DNA of 58,390 bases, taken from positions 1 to 58,390 of the forward strand of contig FXLX01000007.1 in NCBI GenBank assembly GCA_900180385.1. The letters are read 5' to 3'. The DNA comes from an uncultured Candidatus Thioglobus sp. (GTDB lineage Bacteria > Pseudomonadota > Gammaproteobacteria > PS1 > Pseudothioglobaceae). The stretch's first letter is position 1, and each line of letters begins with the position of its first letter. Under the pieces are notes generated by a model that searched no databases, was not told where the DNA came from, and saw nothing but the letters and a program-made list of their open reading frames with translations. Of the stretch, positions 10,464 through 18,397 are shown piece by piece. Both the position numbers and the translations under genes were made by a program.

Positions 10464-10528
10464 GCTATTGAGGATTTTTTTTGAAAAAAGGTAAATAGAA
10501 GATTGGCCGCTAACGCAAAAAAAAAACA

Positions 10529-11809
10529 ATGCTACAAACTAATACAAAAACATTAGCCAAACTATTCAACATTAACTCTGTCACTAATGTTGAATTTTCA
10601 GGCATTTACACCAATACTCGACAACCAATGCACGGCGGTTTGTTTTTAGCATTAATTGGTGACAAATTCGATGCTCATGATTATGTAGAAAAAGCTGAAG
10701 AAATGGGCGCTGTTGCCATTATTGCTAGTCGCTCAGTATCAAGCAAACTACCTATTTTACAAGTTAACAATACCCAGCAAGCTCTCGCTGATATTGCTAA
10801 ATACCATCTCAATAGTATTCATCCAAAGACCATTGCCATTACCGGCAGCAACGGCAAGACCACGACTAAAAATTTACTTGCCAATATTCTTAAGCCTAAT
10901 GCACCCACGTTAAAAACCCAGGGTAATTTGAACAACCATCTTGGTGTGCCGATGACTTTATTAACACTAGAGTCTAAACATCAATATGCGGTGATTGAAA
11001 TGGGTGCTAACCATCTGGGTGAAATTAAACACTTGCGTCAAATTGTAAATCCAGATATAGCGGTTGTAACCAATACTGGCGATGCACATTTGGGTGAATT
11101 TGGCGGCAAGGCCAATTTAATTAAGGCCAAGGGTGAGATCTACTCGGATCATTCTATCAATATCGTCAACACTCAAACCAACTTTAAAGGTGATATTAGC
11201 TTTACCCCTCAAGGGGGTACTAAAACGAGCGGCAAAGATGGTGATGTATTTGCTAGCAAAATTCATAACTCAAGCTTTACGCTACACATTAAAGATCAAC
11301 AAATTCAAGTCAACCTACAATTAATCGGTAAACATAATATTAACAATGCTTTGGCTGCTAGTGCTTGCGCATATGCTTTAAATATTAATATCAATCAAAT
11401 TAAAACTGGCCTAGAAGCCACCAAAGCAGAAGCGGGACGATTAAGTATTATTCATACGGATAAATTCACTTTAATTGATGACAGTTATAATGCCAGCCCA
11501 ACTTCAATCAAAGCAGCACTCGATACTTTACAAAGTTTTGAAGGCGAGCAAGTTGTTGTGCTTGGCGATATGGCAGAACTTGGCAATGATAAGGTTAAGA
11601 TGCACGAACAGGTTGGCATTCAAGCGCAACAACTAACACCAAATGTATATAGCTTTGGCAAGCTAGCAAAGCATTACCATGCCAAGCATTTTGAAATGCA
11701 GCAACAATTAGCACAACATCTTGTTACTCATCATACTGGCGCTACAGTATTAATTAAAGGTTCTAGAATTGCCCAATTGGATAAATTAGTCATTCTTTTA
11801 CAAAAATAA
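10529..11809 (+). CDS. murF: UDP-MurNAc-tripeptide:D-Ala-D-Ala ligase
   Basis: MurF adds D-alanyl-D-alanine to the UDP-MurNAc-tripeptide, the last cytoplasmic step of peptide stem synthesis. The 426-residue product has the Mur ligase ATP loop ITGSNGKTTTK (from residue 104), the central NNALAASACAYAL region and the C-terminal DDSYNASPTS motif typical of MurF. It follows murE, but mraY and murD do not follow. Instead a tRNA and pgsA come next, so the large dcw cluster is broken up at this point. Confidence 0.95.
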   Translation: MLQTNTKTLAKLFNINSVTNVEFSGIYTNTRQPMHGGLFLALIGDKFDAHDYVEKAEEMGAVAIIASRSVSSKLPILQVNNTQQALADIAKYHLNSIHPKTIAITGSNGKTTTKNLLANILKPNAPTLKTQGNLNNHLGVPMTLLTLESKHQYAVIEMGANHLGEIKHLRQIVNPDIAVVTNTGDAHLGEFGGKANLIKAKGEIYSDHSINIVNTQTNFKGDISFTPQGGTKTSGKDGDVFASKIHNSSFTLHIKDQQIQVNLQLIGKHNINNALAASACAYALNININQIKTGLEATKAEAGRLSIIHTDKFTLIDDSYNASPTSIKAALDTLQSFEGEQVVVLGDMAELGNDKVKMHEQVGIQAQQLTPNVYSFGKLAKHYHAKHFEMQQQLAQHLVTHHTGATVLIKGSRIAQLDKLVILLQK

Positions 11810-11821
11810 GCTGTTTTTCAC

Positions 11822-11850
11822 TTGACCTTTTCCACAAACATAGCGATAAT
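11822..11850 (+). promoter_or_regulatory. Promoter of tRNA-Arg
   Basis: TTGACC (11822-11827) and GATAAT (11845-11850) are separated by 17 bases and end 12 bases before the tRNA, a good sigma70-type promoter. It begins just after the murF stop. Confidence 0.7.
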
Positions 11851-11862
11851 TACGCGCTTGAT

Positions 11863-11939
11863 GGGCCCGTGGCTCAATTGGATAGAGTACTCGGCTACGA
11901 ACCGAGCGGTTACTGGTTCGACTCCAGTCGGGCCCACCA
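11863..11939 (+). tRNA. tRNA-Arg (anticodon ACG)
   Basis: A complete cloverleaf can be drawn: acceptor stem GGGCCCG with CGGGCCC, D arm with GGATAGAG, anticodon stem CTCGG/CCGAG around loop CTACGAA (anticodon ACG, reading CGN codons after deamination to inosine), T arm with GGTTCGACTCC, and an encoded CCA end at 11939. It has its own promoter and lies between murF and pgsA. Confidence 0.97.
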
Positions 11940-11991
11940 TCAAATTTCCATCAAGCCTATTCGCTTAAACAGCTTCTGATAGAATACGCAC

Positions 11992-12576
11992 ATGATGACA
12001 ATCCCCAACATGATTACACTTTCTAGAATTTTCTTAATTCCAGTTTTTGTCGCCCTTTATTATTTCCAGCCGGCTTATTCTGATACGTCAACATTCACCT
12101 GGATTAACTTTTATTTAACCGGTTCTTTTGCTTTTATTAGCATCACAGACTATCTTGATGGCTACTTAGCTAGAAAGCTCAATATGACCTCACAGCTGGG
12201 TGCTTTTTTAGATCCAGTAGCGGATAAACTTATTGTATCTGTTGCACTCATTATGCTGGTTGATTTCTATCCATCGGACACCCATTGGTATATTACCATT
12301 GCTGCGTTGATTATTATTTTTCGTGAAATTTTAGTATCAGCCCTCAGAGAATGGATGGGCACAATTGGTCATCGCTCTAGTGTTAATGTTTCTTACATTG
12401 GCAAGGTTAAAACCTTTGTACAAATTTTTGCTATTTTATTCTTACTCTACCAACAGCCCTTCTTTGGCTTACCAAGTTTCGAAATTGGTGTTGTCTTACT
12501 AATGGCTGCAACTTTTCTAACCTTGTGGTCTGGCTTGATTTATTTAAAAGAAGGGGTTAAGACTTTTGATAATTAA
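11992..12576 (+). CDS. pgsA: CDP-diacylglycerol--glycerol-3-phosphate 3-phosphatidyltransferase
   Basis: PgsA makes phosphatidylglycerol phosphate at the inner membrane, the committed step to phosphatidylglycerol and cardiolipin. The 194-residue protein has the CDP-alcohol phosphotransferase signature spread over residues 53-78: D53, D56-G57, A60-R61, G70, D74 and D78, inside TDYLDGYLARKL and AFLDPVADK. About five hydrophobic helices are visible. The start is MM; the second ATG (11995) is equally possible. It follows tRNA-Arg by 52 bases. Confidence 0.95.
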   Translation: MMTIPNMITLSRIFLIPVFVALYYFQPAYSDTSTFTWINFYLTGSFAFISITDYLDGYLARKLNMTSQLGAFLDPVADKLIVSVALIMLVDFYPSDTHWYITIAALIIIFREILVSALREWMGTIGHRSSVNVSYIGKVKTFVQIFAILFLLYQQPFFGLPSFEIGVVLLMAATFLTLWSGLIYLKEGVKTFDN

Positions 12577-12593
12577 TACCAAATCAGTTTTAG

Positions 12594-12694
12594 CCCCAAT
12601 CCAAAAATAGAAACCACCAACCTAGCATCACCCATTACCTTATCTGCATTTGTGAAAAATAATCGCCGAATTTATGGATGGGGCTAATATTTTT
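12594..12694. repeat. Wide inverted repeats in the pgsA to tRNA-Gly gap
   Basis: The 221-base gap after pgsA holds an inverted repeat (TTAGCCCC plus ATCC against GGATGGGGCTAA, one bulged base, arms about 75 bases apart) and a partly nested second pair (TTATCTGC against GCAGATAA, extending to about 12709). A long cruciform or structured 3' untranslated region is possible. No reading frame of note lies here. The distal end holds the tRNA-Gly promoter. Confidence 0.4.
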
Positions 12695-12756
12695 CTCATA
12701 CGCAGATAAAGCAATATATGACACCATCTTAATGATTTATATCTTTGAATTAGGGC

Positions 12757-12784
12757 TTGACTAATTTGAAAAAAACACTATAAT
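12757..12784 (+). promoter_or_regulatory. Promoter of the tRNA-Gly/tRNA-Cys pair
   Basis: TTGACT (12757-12762) and a perfect TATAAT (12779-12784) are spaced 16 bases apart, 13 bases upstream of tRNA-Gly. Confidence 0.75.
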
Positions 12785-12797
12785 TTCACCTTCTACT

Positions 12798-12873
12798 GCG
12801 GGAATAGCTCAGCTGGTAGAGCATCACGTTGCCAACGTGAATGTCGCGAGTTCGAATCTCGTTTCCCGCTCCA
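12798..12873 (+). tRNA. tRNA-Gly (anticodon GCC)
   Basis: A complete 76-base cloverleaf: acceptor GCGGGAA with TTCCCGC, D arm AGCTCAGCTGGTAGAGC, anticodon stem TCACG/CGTGA with loop TTGCCAA (anticodon GCC), T arm with GAGTTCGAATCTC, and encoded CCA. It is followed by a terminator at 12881. Confidence 0.97.
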
Positions 12874-12880
12874 GATTCTA

Positions 12881-12909
12881 AAAAGGCCTGTTTATCAGGC
12901 CTTTTTTTT
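12881..12909 (+). terminator. Terminator between tRNA-Gly and tRNA-Cys
   Basis: AAAAGGCCTG, loop TTTAT, CAGGCC followed by eight Ts: a textbook factor-independent terminator. Its position implies that tRNA-Cys depends on read-through or a weak promoter of its own. Confidence 0.85.
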
Positions 12910-12930
12910 ATAACCTTTTGCACTTACCTT

Positions 12931-13004
12931 GGCCGGATAGCAAATCGGTTATGCAGTGGATTGCAAATCCATCTAGACCAGTTCGACTCTGGTTCCGGCC
13001 TCCA
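12931..13004 (+). tRNA. tRNA-Cys (anticodon GCA)
   Basis: A complete 74-base cloverleaf: acceptor GGCCGGA with TCCGGCC, anticodon stem around loop TTGCAAA (anticodon GCA), T arm with CCAGTTCGACTCTGG, discriminator T and encoded CCA. It is followed directly by a terminator and then by a decayed accessory gene on the other strand. Confidence 0.96.
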
Positions 13005-13012
13005 TACACAAC

Positions 13013-13041
13013 AAAGCCCGATTTTTATCGGGCTTTTTTTT
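13013..13041 (+). terminator. Terminator after tRNA-Cys
   Basis: AAAGCCCGAT, a four-base loop, ATCGGGC and eight Ts. It ends 9 bases before the convergent HNH pseudogene. Confidence 0.85.
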
Positions 13042-13049
13042 ATTATTAA

Positions 13050-13843
13050 TTAAATTAAGCACATATCAAAATGCAGCTTCAAAGCTGTAAAAACCTCAGG
13101 GTGTAAGTTGTTGTTTTTATCTATTTTTTCCAAAAATAACAATCTCTCTTCATTGCATATAATAGAGAAATAATCATTAAAAGATTTATAACTTTCTCGA
13201 TAGCGTGGAAAGATATCCTCTGCCCAATTCAAAAATTCGGTTTCATTTTGAATACTCTCAGTTTTCAGTAACTCTGTCACCCCATATGGAGGAGGGTTTT
13301 TTATTAAGCCTCTTTCAAGAATCCCCTTGGAAGGTCGTTTTTTTTTGATAAATCTGTAAACGCCTCCAAGCGGACTTAAACCAAAAAATATCATCTCTTT
13401 TATGAGTTACACCTTTAAACTCTTTATCACACCTCCAGTCAAACCCTACAAATAAACTTGATATGCAACGATTAAAGTACTAATCTACTGGTTCAAGCAG
13501 TTTTAATCTATCCAATCTCTCTATCAAAGACTTAGATGGAACGCCAAATACTCTTACATAATGCTCTGTTATACATCCGTTTTTTATGAAAAATATATTA
13601 TCAGCAGAATTGTCTCGTTTTTTTAGCATTAAATAAATTTGACGCACAAATTCCATTTTCTAAAGATGAATCGCCACCAGAGGCACTTGGTAAGATGTGG
13701 TCAACCCAATCTACCTGCCAATTCGACCTTAAACCCACATCTAAAAACCAAAGACTAATACCACTAAATGCGCAAGTTGCCCTATCTCTGGAAAAAATTT
13801 CAGCTTTTTGATTTTCTGTAAATTCGGTTCTTTTGTGTCTCAT
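13050..13843 (-). pseudogene. HNH endonuclease gene broken by two frameshifts and an internal stop
   Basis: Two open pieces (13601-13843 and 13050-13394) belong to one gene. The first starts MRHKRTEFTENQKAEIFSRD and has an HNH core: CAFSG, DHILPSASGGDSS and NLFNAKK. After a run of seven A (coding strand, 13624-13618) the sense continues one frame over (RDNSADNIFFIKNG, then VFGVPSKSLIERLDRLK) to LLEPVD, a TAG stop, then YFNRCISSLFVGFDWRCD. It changes frame again at a run of nine A (13346-13338) into KKRPSKGILERG and on to the end. Removing one A from each run and reading through the TAG gives a protein of about 260 residues. Both lesions look like one-base insertions. It is a restriction-like or homing-like HNH nuclease of unknown specificity, now inactive unless the shifts are sequencing errors. 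Confidence 0.75.
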
Positions 13844-14000
13844 GTTTTTTATATGAATATTTTTTAACTACTACAATTGTAAATAAAGACTCACTGTAGA
13901 AGATTAAATTTATTAAAAAATTTAGGAAATATTAAGAATGGTCTTTAAAATACCTATTAAACTCCACTTTAATAGCAAAAAAAAATGCCAATTTATAGAT

Positions 14001-14038
14001 AAAAATACCCACTAAATGGTATTTTTAGTGGGTATTTT
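14001..14038 (-). terminator. Terminator after the toxin-antitoxin pair
   Basis: AAAATACCCACTAAA pairs with TTTAGTGGGTATTTT around a short loop. The AT-rich symmetric ends let it work on either strand. It sits 19 bases past the toxin stop, and nothing else codes between it and the HNH pseudogene at 13843. Confidence 0.75.
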
Positions 14039-14056
14039 AAGAAATTTCGCAAAAAC

Positions 14057-14350
14057 CTAAATTCTACTTTTTCCATAATTTGGATGTCTTCTTTGATGCT
14101 TAATCACAGTCACACGAAGTCGGTTAGAATCTATCTCACGAAAATAAATCACAAAAGGGAATTTTCTCATTAAAGATCTTTTTATATTGTCTTCAATAAT
14201 AACCCACCACTGGGGTGATTGTGAAATTAATGATATTTGATGATTAAATTCTTCAATAAATTCACCTACAAGACCTTGGGAGCATTCATTATAAAAATTG
14301 ATAATTTCTTTTAGCTCATCCTCAATTGACGGATGATATTCAACTATCAC
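14057..14350 (-). CDS. RelE/ParE-family toxin
   Basis: The 97-residue product starts MIVEYHPSIEDELKEIINFYNE and ends with the RRHPNYGKSRI tail seen in many ParE-type toxins. The fold pattern (an N-terminal strand, two helices, then strands with FPFVIYFREID) fits the RelE/ParE superfamily. It starts with GTG, and its first base is the last base of the antitoxin stop (TAGTG), so the two are translationally coupled. Whether it attacks gyrase (ParE-like) or mRNA on ribosomes (RelE-like) cannot be told from sequence. Both genes of the pair look intact, unlike the second pair at 50480. Confidence 0.85.
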   Translation of the reverse strand: MIVEYHPSIEDELKEIINFYNECSQGLVGEFIEEFNHQISLISQSPQWWVIIEDNIKRSLMRKFPFVIYFREIDSNRLRVTVIKHQRRHPNYGKSRI

Positions 14351-14571
14351 TATTTAAGTCTGGACATTAACTCTTGATGAGATAAAGGTTTAACCTTACC
14401 TTGCTCAATCTCATTATCTCTTTTTTTAGCTAATTTTATCGCTTGACTATCTGTAATATCAGATGGAATGGTATATGGATCTTCAAGACTTTGCCATATT
14501 TTCTCTGCAAGAATCGCCCTGTTGTGGGCACTTAGATTTAACGCTTCATTTGCAATTTGATCCAGTCCCAT
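14350..14571 (-). CDS. Antitoxin, addiction-module (Unstab_antitox) family
   Basis: The 73-residue protein fits the putative addiction module antitoxin family (PF09720). It has an N-terminal helical region (IANEALNLSAHNRAILAEKIWQSLE split over residues 6-30) and a charged C-terminal tail ending LSHQELMSRLK, which in this family wraps the toxin. It lies directly upstream of the ParE-type toxin with a one-base overlap, and 53 bases downstream of argG on the same strand. Such antitoxins usually repress their own promoter together with the toxin; no operator was identified. Confidence 0.85.
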   Translation of the reverse strand: MGLDQIANEALNLSAHNRAILAEKIWQSLEDPYTIPSDITDSQAIKLAKKRDNEIEQGKVKPLSHQELMSRLK

Positions 14572-14624
14572 TATTAATCCTTTTTTATTGCGATATTCGC
14601 TTCTAAAGATACACTATTAATAGA

Positions 14625-15836
14625 TTACTTTAAAGCCTTAAGACGTAAACGTAAAGCATTCAACTTGATAAATCCAGCTGCATCTTTCTGATCATAAGCG
14701 CCCTCATCATCTTCAAAGGTTGCAATTTTTTCACTAAAGAGTGAATCTTTAGACTTACGTCCAACCACGGTAATACCACCTTTGTAAAACTTAAGGCGTA
14801 CTGTGCCGTTAACAGTTTGTTGAGTTTGGTCAATTGCTGCTTGTAGCATTTCACGCTCTGGGGCAAACCAAAAACCGTTGTAAACCATTTCAGCATACTT
14901 AGGCATTAGTTCATCTTTAAGGTGTGCCGCTTCACGATCAAGCGTTAAGCTTTCCATAGCGCGGTGTGCTTTAAGCATGACCGTGCCTGCCGGAGTTTCA
15001 TAGCAACCACGTGATTTCATGCCAACAAATCGATTTTCAACAATATCGTCACGACCAATACCGTGTGCACCAGCACGTTGATTTAATACTTCCATCACTG
15101 TTGCAGGACTCATGACTTTGCCATCAATGGCCACAATATCGCCTTTTTCATAAGAAATTTCAATGTACTCAGCTTTATCTGGTGCATTTTCAGGAGAAAC
15201 CGTCCAGCGCCACATATCCTCTTCTGGCTCAGCCCATGGGTCTTCTAAAATATCACCTTCATAAGAAATATGTAATAAATTAGCATCCATTGAATATGGA
15301 GATTTTTTATCTTGCTTTTGGTAATCGATTTCAATACCGTGCTCTTCAGCAAAATTCATTAAACTCTCGCGAGAAGATAAATCCCACTCACGCCATGGCG
15401 CAATTACTTGAATATGTGCATCAAGTGCATAGGCATTTAGCTCAAAACGTACTTGATCATTACCTTTGCCAGTGGCACCATGAGAGATTGCATCAGCGCC
15501 TACTTCATGAGCGATTTCTACTAGACGTTTAGAGATTAATGGACGCGCAATTGAAGTGCCTAATAAGTATTCGCCCTCATAAATTGCATTGGCTCTAAAC
15601 ATTGGAAAAACGAAATCACGAGCAAATTCTTCACGCAAATCTTCAATAAAAATTTGCTTAACGCCAGCTGCTTTAGCTTTTGCACGCGCCGGTTCAACTT
15701 CTTCACCTTGGCCAATATCAGCAGTGAAAGTAATTACTTCACATTGATAGGTGTCTTGCAACCATTTAACAATAATACTTGTATCTAAACCGCCCGAATA
15801 GGCTAATACTACTTTATTTATTTTTGTATTTTTCAT
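14625..15836 (-). CDS. argG: Argininosuccinate synthase
   Basis: ArgG joins citrulline and aspartate using ATP in arginine synthesis. The 403-residue protein is full length, with the N-type ATP pyrophosphatase loop AYSGGLDTS (residues 12-20) and the conserved [15 protein letters not shown] and [17 protein letters not shown] segments. No other arginine gene is adjacent. The 5' end (coding for about residues 5-20) is duplicated 188 bases upstream in non-coding DNA, described separately. A toxin-antitoxin pair follows on the same strand. Confidence 0.96.
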   Translation of the reverse strand: MKNTKINKVVLAYSGGLDTSIIVKWLQDTYQCEVITFTADIGQGEEVEPARAKAKAAGVKQIFIEDLREEFARDFVFPMFRANAIYEGEYLLGTSIARPLISKRLVEIAHEVGADAISHGATGKGNDQVRFELNAYALDAHIQVIAPWREWDLSSRESLMNFAEEHGIEIDYQKQDKKSPYSMDANLLHISYEGDILEDPWAEPEEDMWRWTVSPENAPDKAEYIEISYEKGDIVAIDGKVMSPATVMEVLNQRAGAHGIGRDDIVENRFVGMKSRGCYETPAGTVMLKAHRAMESLTLDREAAHLKDELMPKYAEMVYNGFWFAPEREMLQAAIDQTQQTVNGTVRLKFYKGGITVVGRKSKDSLFSEKIATFEDDEGAYDQKDAAGFIKLNALRLRLKALK

Positions 15837-16010
15837 TTCTTATATTTTTTATTTCATTCCAAGGCAAAGCCTTTTTTAAATTTATTTGGCCTCTTTAACC
15901 AAATCATTGTTTGAAGTTTATTAGACTTCTTTAACCTTTTTTTTGGCGCAAGGCATTGCCTTGTACTTGTATCTAAACCGCCCGAATAGGCTAATACCAC
16001 TTTATTTATT
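15776..16010. repeat. 47-bp direct duplication of the argG 5' end
   Basis: Bases 15776-15822, inside argG, reappear at 15964-16010 in the same orientation with a single C/T difference. The second copy lies upstream of argG and would encode [14 protein letters not shown] without a start codon. The 141 bases between the copies hold a short hairpin with a T-run on the plus strand (about 15861-15876, AAGGC-AAA-GCCTT), two direct repeats of TCTTTAACC and a palindrome CAAGGCATTGCCTTG (around 15949). It looks like the scar of a tandem duplication or of a recombination event at this gene boundary. Confidence 0.8.
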
Positions 16011-16029
16011 GATTTTCCTTTTGCACTAT

Positions 16030-16419
16030 TTATAATGCGCTTTTTTCAAAATTAATTGTTTTTACTAGTAAAATCTTATCGTTCTGATCAAGCACTTCAA
16101 CCGTCCACAGGCCTGTCCAAGTATGCCAAATATTTTTACTTGACCAAACACGCCAGCGATTACCCTTGATTTTAAAGCTGATTTCAGCCTTAACCTTATC
16201 TTTGTAAATCCAGCGATGCATAATTTTGTCACCGACTAAATTACGCAAATTAGTAAAGAAATAGATTTTACCTAAAGAATCATCAGCTTCTGTGATTATC
16301 TCGACAGGCTGCCTATCGTCAACAGATTTGGAAAAAACTGCTTGAGAAATATTCTCATGTGGCCAATTAGCCCAAGCAATATTTGTAAAAAATAAAAATA
16401 GTAGTATGGTTTTTTTCAT
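16030..16419 (-). CDS. Secreted DUF2914-family protein
   Basis: The 129-residue protein has a clear signal peptide (MKKTILLFLFFTNIAWA) and a single domain that matches my memory of DUF2914: IYFFTNLRNLVGDKIMHRW, IKGNRWRVWSSKNI and TGLWTVEVLD, a small beta-rich domain usually found in the periplasm or at the end of membrane proteins. Function is unknown. Its ATG overlaps the stop of the YcgN-type gene (TAATG), so the two are co-translated. Confidence 0.75.
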   Translation of the reverse strand: MKKTILLFLFFTNIAWANWPHENISQAVFSKSVDDRQPVEIITEADDSLGKIYFFTNLRNLVGDKIMHRWIYKDKVKAEISFKIKGNRWRVWSSKNIWHTWTGLWTVEVLDQNDKILLVKTINFEKSAL

Positions 16420-16868
16420 TATCTCACCCAGTCAATAACGTACATTTGTATATCCTCTTCGTCAATTTTATCATCTGAAAAAGTCTTTCCGCGTACTGAA
16501 ATACCTGCCGAATGCACAGATTCTAGATCTTTGCTAATCAGCGGATGCCAGTTAAATAAAGGCTTACCTTCGTGCAATAAACGATAAGCACAGGTTTCAG
16601 GCAGCCAATTAAATTTCTCACCCCAGTTGGGATAAATGGTCAAACAAGTGGGCACATGATCTTGTCGAGTTTCATAGTGTGGACATTGGCAGGTTTGCTC
16701 ATCCATATAGTGACAAACCACATCGGTAAAATAAATATCGCCTGTGTCTTCATCTTCTAATTTATGCAAACAACAACGCCCACAACTATCACACAATGAT
16801 TCCCATTGCACTCGACTCATTTCTTCCAAACTAAGCCTTTCCCAAAAATTTTGAACTTTATCCGCCAT
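16419..16868 (-). CDS. YcgN-family cysteine cluster protein (UPF0260)
   Basis: The 149-residue protein carries the cysteine patterns of the YcgN/YkgJ group: CDSCGRCC at about residues 26-33, then DEQTCQCPHYETR and PTCLTI, with a conserved WLPETCAYR near the middle. These cysteines probably bind a metal or an iron-sulfur cluster. It is conserved in many proteobacteria but lacks a defined reaction. It lies between the Sel1-repeat gene (4 bases) and the DUF2914 gene (one-base overlap) in a minus-strand operon. Confidence 0.88.
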   Translation of the reverse strand: MADKVQNFWERLSLEEMSRVQWESLCDSCGRCCLHKLEDEDTGDIYFTDVVCHYMDEQTCQCPHYETRQDHVPTCLTIYPNWGEKFNWLPETCAYRLLHEGKPLFNWHPLISKDLESVHSAGISVRGKTFSDDKIDEEDIQMYVIDWVR

Positions 16869-16871
16869 ATT

Positions 16872-18350
16872 TTAAAATGATCTGTTGACTAAATATTGCA
16901 AAATTTTCTGCCCATCAACGTTGTCTTTTCGGGCTGAAATACTGGCCCAATAATAAGCTTTTTGGTAGCTAGTTTCTACACCTATACCATTCGCATACAT
17001 CATAGCCAATGAATTTTGAGAGCGAGTTAGATCTTGTTTTGCTGACCGTTGCATTAAAAAAAAGGCCTTTTGATCACTCTTGATAACCAACTCTCCAATA
17101 CTATACAAAGTACTTAAATTATGCTGTGCAATGGGGTTGCCCTGTTGTGCACTAATAACTAATTTTTCAACATTATTCATCATACCAATATTGCTATTTA
17201 ATGAATCTAGAATCTGTTGCTGATTCGGAATCAAAGTAATTGGCTTTTGAACAAATTTTGTATTTAAGCTGTTTAAAATCTCATCTGTCAAATTAACAAC
17301 AGGTGTAATAATTTCTACCGACTCAACATCGTCTGTTTTAATATTTGGTAAAGAAAGTTCGGCTATCTCCAGCTCTAATACTTCTTTATTTGACTGCTCA
17401 ATGGTGTCTAAATCTGCCAATAGTGCTGTTGCCAATTCAAATGACTGGTCGCTAGCCTTAGTGAGCCACATTTTCGCTGCCAACATTTTCTCTTGTTTTA
17501 GTAAACTTTTGCCAAGCTGATATTGCGCCTCTACATGCCCAGATTCTGCTGCATTCAAAAACAACTGTTGCGCCTTATCTTTATTCTCAATAACGCCAAT
17601 CCCTTCAAACAAATTCATTGCTAGAGCGAATTGAGAGCGAACATAACCCTGATTGGCTGATTTTCGATAATAAAATACAGATTGTGAAAAATTATTACGT
17701 TGTTGATAAAACTCAGCTAAATAAAATTGCGCTTCAGGGTCGAGCTGGTTAGCAGCACGAAGATACCAAACTTGCGCCAACGCATCACTTTGCTCAACGC
17801 CAACACCTTCATCGTACAACTTGGCTAGTGTCAGTTGTGCAACACCATAGCCTAACTGAGCAGCTCGTTGATACCAACGAAATGCTTCTTGATTATTAAC
17901 CTCGGAGCCTTCGCCTTGACGATACATAACAGCCAAATTATATTGCGCTGCAACAAAATCTTGTTCAGCAGATTTTTCATACCAAAGTAGCGCTTTATTT
18001 AAATTTTTATTGGTGCCAATGCCATGATAATAGCCGTTGGCGATGTTAAATTGCGCACTGGCAAAGCCTTGTTCTGCCACACGCGTATACCAATAGAAAG
18101 CTAGCTTTTCGTCAGTCTTAACACCAATGCCATTGTGATACATATTAGCCAGGCTAAATTGAGATCTAGCATCGCCACTTTTGGCAGATTTTTCTAATTT
18201 GGTTAGTAATAGCTCACTTGATAATTCGCTGGTTTCTTCGATAATTTGCGACTGATGCATGATGATTTCATGCTCATCGTCAGACTGCAATATCTGCAAA
18301 GCATGAGCGGGTACGCAAACAAGAAAAAATAAAAGAGAAAACTTAATCAT
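16872..18350 (-). CDS. Secreted Sel1-like repeat protein
   Basis: The 492-residue protein has a signal peptide (residues 1-17) and at least seven Sel1-like (TPR-related) repeats of 36 residues between about residues 55 and 300, for example ARSQFSLANMYHNGIGV and AAQYNLAVMYRQGEGS. A low-complexity stretch follows, and then two more repeats near the C-terminus (IAQHNLSTLYSIGE, RSQNSLAMMYANGIGV). Such proteins act as scaffolds for protein contacts in the periplasm or cell envelope. The partner is unknown. It heads the operon with the YcgN-type and DUF2914 genes. Confidence 0.85.
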   Translation of the reverse strand: MIKFSLLFFLVCVPAHALQILQSDDEHEIIMHQSQIIEETSELSSELLLTKLEKSAKSGDARSQFSLANMYHNGIGVKTDEKLAFYWYTRVAEQGFASAQFNIANGYYHGIGTNKNLNKALLWYEKSAEQDFVAAQYNLAVMYRQGEGSEVNNQEAFRWYQRAAQLGYGVAQLTLAKLYDEGVGVEQSDALAQVWYLRAANQLDPEAQFYLAEFYQQRNNFSQSVFYYRKSANQGYVRSQFALAMNLFEGIGVIENKDKAQQLFLNAAESGHVEAQYQLGKSLLKQEKMLAAKMWLTKASDQSFELATALLADLDTIEQSNKEVLELEIAELSLPNIKTDDVESVEIITPVVNLTDEILNSLNTKFVQKPITLIPNQQQILDSLNSNIGMMNNVEKLVISAQQGNPIAQHNLSTLYSIGELVIKSDQKAFFLMQRSAKQDLTRSQNSLAMMYANGIGVETSYQKAYYWASISARKDNVDGQKILQYLVNRSF

Positions 18351-18397
18351 TTATAAAGCTAAGAAAAATAAGATTAAAAAACATCTCTATTTTAATC

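Noticed and set aside
12841..13053. 70-codon open frame across the tRNA-Gly end and tRNA-Cys
   Set aside because: It runs through two structural RNA elements and a terminator; coding is very unlikely.
12931..14056. Integration at tRNA-Cys with attachment-site repeat
   Set aside because: No second copy of the tRNA 3' end was seen on the far side of the HNH and toxin-antitoxin genes, and no integrase gene is present.
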